DNA of 34,367 nucleotides. Origin: a virus. The position numbers were made by a program, and so were the translations under genes. Positions 6,740-13,598 of this stretch are shown one piece after another (position 1 is the stretch's first letter; each line of letters begins with the position of its first letter). The DNA lies in the IMG/VR virus record IMGVR_UViG_3300012920_000008, positions 1-34,367 of that record. The stretch is one strand, 5' to 3'. The notes beneath the pieces are model-generated. The model did not search any database and had not been told where the DNA came from. It saw only the letters and a list, made by a program, of their open reading frames with translations.

Positions 6740-6945
6740 AAGAGCATAATAAAAAGCTGCTTGATTTCATTAAGCAGTACATCAGCGACAACGGCTACGC
6801 TCCGTCATACACTGAGATGATGAACGGCACAGGGGAGAAGTCAAAGAACGGCATCTTCCGCAAGTTGAATGATCTGGAGGAGGGAGGATTTATTTTGAGA
6901 TCAAGTGGTAAATCAAGAGCGCTGGTAGTAAACTCAAATCACTAG
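6736..6945 (+). CDS. LexA-type winged-helix repressor without a peptidase domain
   Basis: 69 residues that align along their whole length with the N-terminal DNA-binding domain of LexA: LLDFIKQYISDNGYAPSYTEM, then the helix-turn-helix region (KSKNGIFRKLNDLEEGGFI), then the wing (SGKSRALVV). The LexA dimerisation and self-cleavage domain is absent, so RecA-triggered autoproteolysis cannot remove it. It is the last gene of the early operon, coupled to the nuclease by an ATGA-type overlap. The three promoters upstream in the same operon each carry a GAAC-N4-GTYT palindrome. I infer that it represses its own operon. Confidence 0.82.
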   Translation: MKEHNKKLLDFIKQYISDNGYAPSYTEMMNGTGEKSKNGIFRKLNDLEEGGFILRSSGKSRALVVNSNH

Positions 6946-6983
6946 CACTGATTCTCTCACTCACACTCGCTAGTATCCCTCAC

Positions 6984-7009
6984 AACCCCCTCTTCGGAGG
7001 GGGTTTTTT
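6984..7009 (+). terminator. Strong intrinsic terminator of the early operon
   Basis: CCCCCTC (6986-6992), loop TTCG, GAGGGGG (6997-7003), then six T (7004-7009). It lies between convergent transcription units. Leftward transcripts would form the same hairpin but have only two T after it, so it acts mainly rightward. The stop codon of the endolysin gene overlaps the T-tract. Confidence 0.92.
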
Positions 7010-7397
7010 AGTAGGACCAAACAGTCGGGCGAGGGAACCCATCCTTCTCTTGAAGGTCATCAATGTGAATGAACCGAGACTCCCACGGTCCTTTCTGCGC
7101 AATACCAATCCCGGTGAAGCCATGCTCCAGCGCAATCTGAATGATTTCATGGGCCGTCTGGCCAGCAGCAAGGATGTCTACTGCTCTACCAAGACGATGC
7201 GCTGAAGGCGTTCCTGCTGCTTTCCTAGCCTCTACAGGATGGGTTGCATGGCGATATGCTGAACTCACTGTCATCGGCTTACCATAAGCTTTTCTGAGCG
7301 CTGTAAGCTTATCCATGAACAACACGTCCATTATTTCTGAACCAGTGTGGCGGCACTTCATTTCATCTGATGTAAAGTATGGAGACTCCCAGCTCAT
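7008..7397 (-). CDS. Endolysin, M15-family peptidase
   Basis: 129 residues, a complete single-domain Peptidase_M15_3-type enzyme. It shows SAYRHATHP, the zinc site AHRLGRAVD (His67 and Asp74) and the second ligand pair FIHIDD (His111, Asp113). Relatives cut the peptide part of peptidoglycan (D,D-carboxypeptidase or L-Ala-D-Glu endopeptidase). No signal peptide is visible, so release needs the holin two genes upstream. It is the last gene of the leftward late operon. Confidence 0.9.
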   Translation of the reverse strand: MSWESPYFTSDEMKCRHTGSEIMDVLFMDKLTALRKAYGKPMTVSSAYRHATHPVEARKAAGTPSAHRLGRAVDILAAGQTAHEIIQIALEHGFTGIGIAQKGPWESRFIHIDDLQEKDGFPRPTVWSY

Positions 7398-7407
7398 AAA
7401 ATTAATC

Positions 7408-7620
7408 CTAAATTTTGTTTATAAACTTAATTTTATCTTTAAATCTGATTTCTAACAAACTAACAAGCTCACTAAAATTTGATTGACCTTTACGTATTTC
7501 ATCAAGTAGTTCTTGGTATTGTTTCTCGCTGTACTTGAGTTCGCCTATAGCATCTGAAACGCTGGTAAGTAAAAAAATGAAATTGTTATGTTTGTTTTTT
7601 AGATCAATGGTTATTTTCAT
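7408..7620 (-). CDS. Small lysis-cassette protein, unknown
   Basis: 70 residues from ATG 7620, which overlaps the stop of the holin gene and follows AAAGGA at a good distance. The protein is charged and helical (KYSEKQYQELLDEIRKG) with Phe/Ile-rich stretches and no clear membrane segment. It lies between holin and endolysin. I cannot assign a function. Confidence 0.65.
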   Translation of the reverse strand: MKITIDLKNKHNNFIFLLTSVSDAIGELKYSEKQYQELLDEIRKGQSNFSELVSLLEIRFKDKIKFINKI

Positions 7621-7994
7621 TTTTTCAATCCTTTCATTCCGCGTAGCCCAAAGCTGGCTGCAATGCTTGCGTACATTGCCCATTGAAACCAATCGGGTGT
7701 GGTTGCCAGAACCTCAAATCCTCTTGTTACATAGGGCTGCGTGTGTGGGATAAAGCACATAGCGATAATGGTTATGAAACAAATGGTCCACGCTTCATCC
7801 TTCCAAGAGTCTTGTGAGGCTTGGGCCATGATCTTCTCCCAACCAGCCTCGTGCGTCGCAGCGACTTTCATTACTTCGGCTTCAGCCCTAGCTCTGGCTA
7901 CCTTAACTTCGGACGCTGCTGCCTTTTCTTCAGCCTTGCCCTTTATCCAGTTCCCGGCAACCTCGCCTATCATGGGCAATAGAGCCTGTATCAT
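7617..7994 (-). CDS. Putative holin (GTA holin 3TM-like)
   Basis: 125 residues. An amphipathic N-terminal region is followed by an alanine/glutamate-rich helix (about 20-55), then SWKDEAWTICFITIIAMCFIP and FQWAMYASIAASFGLRG as two clear membrane segments, with a basic C-terminus (GLKK). This matches my memory of the GTA_holin_3TM family found in alphaproteobacterial gene-transfer agents and marine phages. It would permeabilise the inner membrane to release the endolysin. Confidence 0.75.
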   Translation of the reverse strand: MIQALLPMIGEVAGNWIKGKAEEKAAASEVKVARARAEAEVMKVAATHEAGWEKIMAQASQDSWKDEAWTICFITIIAMCFIPHTQPYVTRGFEVLATTPDWFQWAMYASIAASFGLRGMKGLKK

Positions 7995-8317
7995 TTGCTA
8001 GCCCCCTTTGCTTGATAGGCACTCGCGCCAAAGAAACTGGCGACAAGGGCAGACACCCCAATGAAGTAAGTGCCACTTATGTCGGCGATAAGTTCAGCCG
8101 CTTTATCAAGTCCAACAAGGCTACATATAAAAATACCAGAGGGATACAGCAGTAAGCCAAACAGCGCAAACCACGCCATCTTGCGGATCGAATCGCGTTG
8201 AGCGTCTTCATCCTCCATCTTGCGACGGCGATCCTCAAGCTCAATAAGAGCAAGCTCGTGCGGATCGATAACGCCGTTGTTGTTCGTGTCATACTTCTCT
8301 AGTTCTATCTCTGTCAT
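7991..8317 (-). CDS. EF-hand membrane protein of the lysis cassette
   Basis: 108 residues. An N-terminal 12-residue loop DTNNNGVIDPHE (residues 10-21) carries every position of a canonical EF-hand (D1, N3, N5, G6, I8, D9, E12). A charged helix (about 22-45) and two membrane segments follow (about 48-68 and 83-103). It is coupled by ATGA overlap to the holin. Calcium or magnesium binding is predicted. It could be a holin partner or regulator; that role is inferred from position only. Confidence 0.72.
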   Translation of the reverse strand: MTEIELEKYDTNNNGVIDPHELALIELEDRRRKMEDEDAQRDSIRKMAWFALFGLLLYPSGIFICSLVGLDKAAELIADISGTYFIGVSALVASFFGASAYQAKGASK

Positions 8318-8499
8318 GTACTGCCTCCGATCTGGTCAGTAGGGATACAGACTACGTTGTAATTTATAAGAGGCTTGCCCATTTCTTGAGTCAACGTCTC
8401 TCCCGCGTACAGACATTCTATATGTGTTGAGTGTACGCCTAATATTCTGAAATAAAAGGTCATGTCTGCTACGAATATTCCCATCAGCACCCAAGACAT
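8314..8499 (-). CDS. Small lysis-cassette protein with N-terminal hydrophobic segment
   Basis: 61 residues from ATG 8499, which overlaps the previous stop (TAATG) and follows AAGGA. Residues 1-20 (MSWVLMGIFVADMTFYFRIL) could be a membrane anchor or signal sequence. The rest is polar with two Cys and no lipobox, so I do not call it a spanin although its position would allow one. Confidence 0.6.
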   Translation of the reverse strand: MSWVLMGIFVADMTFYFRILGVHSTHIECLYAGETLTQEMGKPLINYNVVCIPTDQIGGST

Positions 8500-8969
8500 T
8501 ACCGTCCTTTCATCGAAATAATTGCTAGTAAAAGCCAAATGCCCAAGCCAACAGTAAGACAGCCGATAAAGACAGCCAGAAGAACAAGCAATCCATCCTT
8601 GATGGCTTTTTTCTTAGCAAGTTTCCGAGCCACTTCACGCTTTCGAGCCTTCTCCCGCATCTCTTTGCGGTTCCTCATAAAAGTCTCGTAGTCTTTGAGG
8701 AGGTTTGCCCGCCCTCCCCAAACCATCAGTTCTTTTATGCGTCGTTCCTCTTGGGCTATGTTTTCGAGCGCCCAAAACGCTTCATCGTCTCCGTTCTTTG
8801 CATCCCTTTCGAGTTCTTCTTTGGCATCACTGAGCTTAGTTAGGTCTTTGCCCAAACAACTCCCAACGGATTTAATATCGTGAATATTTGTGCAGAGTTC
8901 GCGGATACTAGACACCGCCTCATTAGCGGCTTTGACCGCACTGACAGCGAGGCCGATCTCAGCGAACAT
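8499..8969 (-). CDS. Coiled-coil protein with C-terminal membrane anchor
   Basis: 156 residues. The N-terminus is alanine-rich and helical. A long charged helical region (about 45-125) includes a very basic run (REVARKLAKKKAIKD). One strong transmembrane segment follows near the end (GLLVLLAVFIGCLTVGLGIWLLLAII). I recall similar proteins beside holins in other phages but know no function. A role spanning cytoplasm and inner membrane during lysis or entry is plausible. Confidence 0.7.
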   Translation of the reverse strand: MFAEIGLAVSAVKAANEAVSSIRELCTNIHDIKSVGSCLGKDLTKLSDAKEELERDAKNGDDEAFWALENIAQEERRIKELMVWGGRANLLKDYETFMRNRKEMREKARKREVARKLAKKKAIKDGLLVLLAVFIGCLTVGLGIWLLLAIISMKGR

Positions 8970-9164
8970 CTAGGTCACCTTCATCAACACAGCAACAAGC
9001 ATGGCGATAATGCTACCCGCTGCACCAATCATCACCGCCTCAATTCTTTTTATTCTGAGGATAGTTTCTTTCCAACGCTCGGCACAAACAGCTTCGTGCG
9101 TACCTAGATTAACTTCCATCTTATCCAGACGGATATGTGCCGAGGCCGTGGTGCGGTTATTCAT
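8970..9164 (-). CDS. Small tail-anchored protein, XhlA-like architecture
   Basis: 64 residues: a helical N-terminal 40 residues (RLDKMEVNLGTHEAVCAERWKET) followed by one C-terminal membrane segment (MIGAAGSIIAMLVAVLM). This arrangement is shared with XhlA/hemolysin-like holin accessories, though I see no specific family match. The ATG at 9164 overlaps the end of the upstream 22-codon reading frame, suggesting coupled translation. Confidence 0.65.
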   Translation of the reverse strand: MNNRTTASAHIRLDKMEVNLGTHEAVCAERWKETILRIKRIEAVMIGAAGSIIAMLVAVLMKVT

Positions 9165-9225
9165 CACTCAGCCCAAGGAACACCAGTGACAGTGTGCGCT
9201 CAAGTTGTGCAATTGTGAGTTCCAT
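9157..9225 (-). CDS. 22-residue microprotein or leader peptide
   Basis: A short frame (MELTIAQLERTLSLVFLGLSDE) starts at ATG 9225 with an excellent Shine-Dalgarno (TAGGAGTAAAC). It ends inside the start of the next gene, which itself has no good Shine-Dalgarno. It may be a leader that delivers ribosomes to the membrane protein, or a functional amphipathic peptide. It fills the only gap between tail and lysis genes. Confidence 0.5.
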   Translation of the reverse strand: MELTIAQLERTLSLVFLGLSDE

Positions 9226-9233
9226 GTTTACTC

Positions 9234-10832
9234 CTAAATTAAACTAAATCCATTAACAGCATCATAAAAATTACCTATCACCCACAGTTTTGTTTTGTCG
9301 GGTTTTAAATACATTCCTTGGGGACTCACTTCGTATAACTGAATCGCTTTGATTTTTTCGGTAGTCTTGGTAAACGATGCTGTCGATAAGTCCCATGCAG
9401 TACTCATTGCATACTCATGGAGTCTATCGGTAGAAGTTCCCAGAACATAAAACTTCAGTCCAGACTCTGTTATAGCCAAGGATTTCGGTTGAGTTTCTTG
9501 CGATGTAACACTAAATGATGTTGTAAACGATGCGGTGGAAATATCCCACGCAGTACTCAACGTATATTCATATATGGAGTCGTTTGTTTGGCCTGCCACA
9601 AACATTTTTGTACCGTCTGGTTTAAACTGTACAGCTTGTGGGCCTGTGTCTTGTGAGGCTACCGAAAAGCTTTGCAAGTAACTAGCGGTAGTAACATCCC
9701 ATGTTGTACTAAGATCATATTCATCAATATCGTCAGTAGAACCATCTGATACATACATCTTTGTTCCATCAGGTTTAAATGTTATATCAGTTGGGAATCC
9801 GCTGTTCGATCCTAAATTTTTTTGTGCCGGGGCGCCTCCGCTTGTAATGTCCCAAGGGGTACTTAATGTGTACTGATTAACTCGGTCACCTTGACTTCCA
9901 ACAACATACAACTCAGTCCCATCTGGCTTAAATGCGACGCCAAGTGGAGTATTCTGAACTGACGAAACATCTAAATAATCTTTGCTTGGAAATTGATATG
10001 ACAGTGTTGAAGTGTCCCAAGGAGTTGAAAGATCAAAGGCTTGAATTGAATCTTTTGATCGTCCCAAGAGATACATCACTGATCCGTCCGATTTAAATAC
10101 TATAGCTTCTGGGTTACCGTCAAATTCGCTCAATGCAACATTATTAGTAAACGACGCAGTCGAAACATCCCATGCGGTGCTTAAACTGTACTGATTAAGC
10201 TCATCAACTTCTTTTCCACAGATGTACATGATTGTTCCGTCTGTTTTAAAAGCAATTCCAGAAGGAATTGTTTCTTGACTGCTCAGATCAAAACTTTGAG
10301 TCAATGACGTTGTTGAGACATCCCACGCAGAACTTAAAGCATACTCATACACTTTATCATTGGCGCTTCCTACGATGTAAAAACGAGTTCCGTCAGGTTT
10401 GAAAAAAATATCTTGTGGCGCACCATCATTTGATTTTGTATTAAAATTTATTCCATTGTATGACGCAGTTGATACGTCCCACGCAGTGCTTAAATCATAC
10501 TCTCTAACACGGTCACTGCTGGTTCCAATGGTATACATCTTTGTACCATCATCTTTGAAAAATACTCCAGTTGGAACTGCTTCTTGTGCATTAACTGAAA
10601 ATGTGTTCTTAAGTGTTATATTCGATAAATCAAACGGATTATATAAATCAAATTCTGCTACTTTATCTAGCGTGTACCCGGCAACATAAAACTTTTTACC
10701 ATCATCTCGAAAGTACAATCCAGCAGGATTGGATTCCCCCGTCCGAGAAAAAATACCAATGTGAGTACCGTAGATGTGATTTAACTTATCAATGTCCGGT
10801 ACTTTGAGCTGTGACGCTATAATCGAAAACAT
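9234..10832 (-). CDS. Tail protein with ten beta-propeller-like repeats
   Basis: 532 residues from ATG 10832 (ATGA overlap with the upstream fibre gene). After a 30-residue N-terminus the protein is built of ten repeats of about 51 residues, the last partial. Each has the pattern P-x-G-I-x-F-K-P-D-G-T-K-M-Y followed by V-x-G, then D-x-V-x-Q-Y-D-L-S-T-A-W-D-V-S-T-A-S. The repeats resemble propeller blades such as YVTN/NHL types. Its place at the end of the tail genes suggests a fibre tip or receptor-binding protein. The same repeat is found inserted in the nozzle protein at 20433-23465. Confidence 0.8.
   Translation of the reverse strand: MFSIIASQLKVPDIDKLNHIYGTHIGIFSRTGESNPAGLYFRDDGKKFYVAGYTLDKVAEFDLYNPFDLSNITLKNTFSVNAQEAVPTGVFFKDDGTKMYTIGTSSDRVREYDLSTAWDVSTASYNGINFNTKSNDGAPQDIFFKPDGTRFYIVGSANDKVYEYALSSAWDVSTTSLTQSFDLSSQETIPSGIAFKTDGTIMYICGKEVDELNQYSLSTAWDVSTASFTNNVALSEFDGNPEAIVFKSDGSVMYLLGRSKDSIQAFDLSTPWDTSTLSYQFPSKDYLDVSSVQNTPLGVAFKPDGTELYVVGSQGDRVNQYTLSTPWDITSGGAPAQKNLGSNSGFPTDITFKPDGTKMYVSDGSTDDIDEYDLSTTWDVTTASYLQSFSVASQDTGPQAVQFKPDGTKMFVAGQTNDSIYEYTLSTAWDISTASFTTSFSVTSQETQPKSLAITESGLKFYVLGTSTDRLHEYAMSTAWDLSTASFTKTTEKIKAIQLYEVSPQGMYLKPDKTKLWVIGNFYDAVNGFSLI
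9391..10500 (-). repeat. 153-bp tandem coding repeats
   Basis: The plus-strand marker TCCCA beginning the W-D-V/I-S part of each repeat falls at 9391, 9544, 9697, 9850, 10015, 10168, 10321 and 10477. Spacing is 153 bp six of seven... counting in order 153, 153, 153, 165, 153, 153 and 156 bp. Repeats are in frame and diverged at the DNA level. Confidence 0.85.
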
Positions 10833-12391
10833 CAGATTGCTTGTAAATCTCCAACTAAAACCCACGTATCTGTTGCGAGTTTGATTGCACTTGCGGCTGA
10901 CCACTGCGCTCTTAACTTCAATGACTGTGCGCTGTTAACTGTTACGCCTGATCCTGCGGCTACTGTGACCTGCCCTGCTCCCTTGGCGAGTAAATCAATC
11001 TTAGTTCCTGTTGGATACGCCACAGATGAGTTAGGTGGGATTGTTACAGTGATGGCAGAGGCGTTATCCAGTGTGACTAACTTGGAACGATCTGCTAGGA
11101 CTGTTGTATAGGTTGTGCCTGTCTGAGCGTTGATATCTATATTAGAAGTTACAGAGCCTGCATCGACAGTGCCAGAGACAGTGATGTTTCCTGTAACGTC
11201 TACACCACCAGATTGAGTCTTTATCTTTTCAGAGCCGTAGTGATAAAGAATTGCGTCACCAGTAGAACCATCTGCTCTGAAGTAATTTGCTGTACTGCCA
11301 GAACCATCGTCGCTGTTGATGACTACATCTTGATCGTTTGCAAACTGGTTAAGTTGAAGAGAGCCAGTGTTATTATTTATTTGCGAATGAGTGCCGTTGT
11401 GTTTAATAACTAAATCAGTACCAGCACCAAACTGGGTTGTAACGTTATCACCAAGCACAATATTGCCGGTCATCGTGCCGCCAGCTTTAGGCAGTGCCGC
11501 ATCAGCCGTTGTTCCTTGGGCCGCTGTAGCATAGTCAGAAGAATCGAAAGCTTTTACTTGCGCGAGATTTGTAACCTCTGAATCCATCAATGCGCCAGCG
11601 GCGGCTACATTTGTGGCATCTGTTACATCAGCGGAAGCCTCGATGCCGTCAAGTTTAGTGCCGTCAGCAGCTATGTTTCGGCCATCTACAGTGCCCTTTG
11701 GCGTACCAATCATTGAGATATCGCCATTTACAATTAAGCTTCCGTGGCCTAGTCCACCTAAACCGGTGATATTGGTTTGACCGTAAAGGTAATTTATACC
11801 TAGTGTTATTTCGACTTTTTTTTCGTCTAAGCTTTCGTCTTCTTCTCCACCAATCCAAAATTGAATTACATCTCCTGAATTTATAATAGTTGTTGCGAAT
11901 CCTCGTAAGGCACCGTTTGAATCCCTAGGCTTTGGATGCAAGAAAACCAGACGATTTAAAAGGAATATAAAAAACGGAATGCTCATTCCGTATATTGATG
12001 GAGGATCAAACAGAGTGGTTTTATTGAACTCTAAAACATTTGTTCCATCATTTTTTGCGTTATTGGAGCTTGCTTGCGCTGATCCAGCAAAAACAATTTT
12101 TTTCCCGTTAGATTGCAAGTCTCCACCAAGTTCAGGAGTTAAATCCTCAACAACATTATCCAAAGCATTTGGATTAGCAGTAGCTGCTGAAGCTATGCCA
12201 CTTAACTTTACATTATCCGCATCTAGTTTAGTTTTGTCTCCGTCAACAAAAGCGCCTTCAGCAAGAATATTTTGTTTTCCTGCGTCCTCTGCAACCAGCT
12301 CTATGAAATTGTTGTCTAATTCCGAATTACTCAAAGGAGCGTTCACATTCGTGACACCAGTGCCGTTTGTTTGTCTGGTCTTGATTGCCAT
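10832..12391 (-). CDS. Tail fibre protein
   Basis: 519 residues. The N-terminus (SNSELDNNFIEL) is typical of fibres that attach to podovirus tails. Collagen-free fibre motifs follow, including DGTKLDGIEASADVTDATN (about 243-261) and ALPKAGGTMTGNI. The last 90 residues (SKLVTLDNASAITVTIPPN to DTWVLVGDL) match a common fibre C-terminal domain. An unusual hydrophobic stretch lies at 136-152. GGGAG precedes the ATG. It would bind the host surface, together with the propeller protein downstream. Confidence 0.8.
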   Translation of the reverse strand: MAIKTRQTNGTGVTNVNAPLSNSELDNNFIELVAEDAGKQNILAEGAFVDGDKTKLDADNVKLSGIASAATANPNALDNVVEDLTPELGGDLQSNGKKIVFAGSAQASSNNAKNDGTNVLEFNKTTLFDPPSIYGMSIPFFIFLLNRLVFLHPKPRDSNGALRGFATTIINSGDVIQFWIGGEEDESLDEKKVEITLGINYLYGQTNITGLGGLGHGSLIVNGDISMIGTPKGTVDGRNIAADGTKLDGIEASADVTDATNVAAAGALMDSEVTNLAQVKAFDSSDYATAAQGTTADAALPKAGGTMTGNIVLGDNVTTQFGAGTDLVIKHNGTHSQINNNTGSLQLNQFANDQDVVINSDDGSGSTANYFRADGSTGDAILYHYGSEKIKTQSGGVDVTGNITVSGTVDAGSVTSNIDINAQTGTTYTTVLADRSKLVTLDNASAITVTIPPNSSVAYPTGTKIDLLAKGAGQVTVAAGSGVTVNSAQSLKLRAQWSAASAIKLATDTWVLVGDLQAI

Positions 12392-12405
12392 AATTTAAAC
12401 TCCCT

Positions 12406-12873
12406 TTATGATGCCGACAAAGATATGGTCCAATTAACTAACATGCTGTCTGTGGCAGACATATTAACCGGACTAAAAACAATGCGGCAGAGCATTAAAG
12501 CATTGTTGCTAGAAGAATTAAAAATTCCTGCCTCAGTGATTGCCCCAATAACATCTCCGGGGCTACTAGGTGTAAAAGAAGCTTGGTATGTAATACTAGC
12601 GCCAGTTATAGATGGAAAGGAATTATCAAACTGTTTTGATGAACCTACTTTAGACGTAAGCCCAGTTTGGTTATTAACCACTGCAGTTGCTCCAGTTCCT
12701 AAAGCAATGTGCGACATTACATTTTGTGATGTTCCTTTCATTCTTTGTAAAATGTGATTCAACCCATTATTGACAACTAAATTGTTTTTTTGCCTTGTTT
12801 CTTTAATCTTGCCATTTTTATCTCTAACGACAATTTTGACACTTCCCTTTATCTTAATATTATCATTAGACAT
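12406..12873 (-). CDS. Tail/baseplate-associated structural protein
   Basis: 155 residues: VVNNGLNHILQRM, MSHIALGTGATAV, ASITYQASFTPSSPG and ITEAGIFNSSSNNALMLCRI form the signature of a phage tail-associated family I recognise by pattern but cannot name exactly. The final strands (MLVNWTISLS) suggest an all-beta fold. AAGGAG precedes the ATG. It lies between the fibre and two other small tail genes. Confidence 0.65.
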   Translation of the reverse strand: MSNDNIKIKGSVKIVVRDKNGKIKETRQKNNLVVNNGLNHILQRMKGTSQNVMSHIALGTGATAVVNNQTGLTSKVGSSKQFDNSFPSITGASITYQASFTPSSPGDVIGAITEAGIFNSSSNNALMLCRIVFSPVNMSATDSMLVNWTISLSAS

Positions 12874-12885
12874 GTTGATCTCCTT

Positions 12886-13260
12886 TTAGAATTCTTGCTC
12901 TTGACCTACGTAGTTTTCTGCAAAATAACTCATGTCACTTGTGTAGTTTTGCGTTCTAGTAAAACCCGAATCAGACAATACAGCAGAATCTGAAAATGCC
13001 TTGGTAGTCGTCAACACATGCAAGTCTGTTAGCGATAATGTGTCATCGAATTCCTTAAACTTAAAAAATTTCCCAAGTAAAATTTTTGCTTTAAGAGCAT
13101 TTTCTTGAATAGAAATTTTAAGTTGCTGATTGTTTAAAGAAATGCGCAACATATTTTCAGTTGCGTTTAACATCAATCGAGTAGTTTTATTTGCAAAAAC
13201 AAGATTAGTTGCTGTGATCGTTGCGGCCTTAATGGTGTTACGAATAACTTTCAGTTTCAT
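12886..13260 (-). CDS. Small tail-module protein, unknown
   Basis: 124 residues. The N-terminal 70 residues are basic with repeated hydrophobic positions. The C-terminus (SGFTRTQNYTSDMSYFAENYVG) resembles a short motif seen in other marine-phage structural proteins, probably a docking segment. It overlaps the upstream gene by ATGA. No domain is assigned. Confidence 0.6.
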   Translation of the reverse strand: MKLKVIRNTIKAATITATNLVFANKTTRLMLNATENMLRISLNNQQLKISIQENALKAKILLGKFFKFKEFDDTLSLTDLHVLTTTKAFSDSAVLSDSGFTRTQNYTSDMSYFAENYVGQEQEF

Positions 13261-13589
13261 GCAAAGTCTTCTCGCAAGACAAATTGAATTATTTCAAAAA
13301 CCGTTTCTCTAGTTGAGTCTGCGTAAACGACTTCAACCTCGCCTTCATAATCTCCTTCTGAAATATTAAGTTGGCTTCCGCTAAAATTAAATACAACCTC
13401 GCCCTTGGTTGCATCCACCCCAGCAAACGATCCAGTAAGCGAAAAATTAACGGTTGTCGAGAGCGCGGGACGAAAGTGCAAACTGATCGTTGCCCCCGAA
13501 AGATTTTGTGCTGTTCCATCATCTCTGGTTAGTGTGACCTTTATCTGTGGTTTGGTGTCGCCTTGCACCAAGTAAATGACATCGCTCAT
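13257..13589 (-). CDS. Baseplate/tail protein with Ig-like beta fold
   Basis: 110 residues: YLVQGDTKPQIKVTLTRDDGTAQNLSGATISLHF and the following strands resemble the N-terminal domain of BppU-like baseplate proteins and other phage Ig-like modules. GGAGGA lies just upstream of the ATG. It probably links the tail tube to fibres. The assignment rests on pattern resemblance. Confidence 0.6.
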   Translation of the reverse strand: MSDVIYLVQGDTKPQIKVTLTRDDGTAQNLSGATISLHFRPALSTTVNFSLTGSFAGVDATKGEVVFNFSGSQLNISEGDYEGEVEVVYADSTRETVFEIIQFVLREDFA

Positions 13590-13598
13590 TGGTTCCTC

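Noticed and set aside
6736-6945. A lysogeny (CI-like) repressor implying a temperate phage
   Set aside because: No integrase, excisionase or attachment site is visible, and the LexA-like protein lacks a cleavage domain, so an early-gene regulator is the safer reading.
8314-8499. Spanin
   Set aside because: The position fits, but there is no lipobox or long periplasmic helix, so the call cannot be supported.
10832-10904. Upstream extension of the propeller-repeat protein to 10904
   Set aside because: It would overlap the fibre gene by 73 bases; ATG 10832 gives the ATGA overlap usual in this genome.
12371-12757. A 128-codon plus-strand frame
   Set aside because: Antisense to the well-supported tail protein at 12406-12873, and no promoter or ribosome site supports it.
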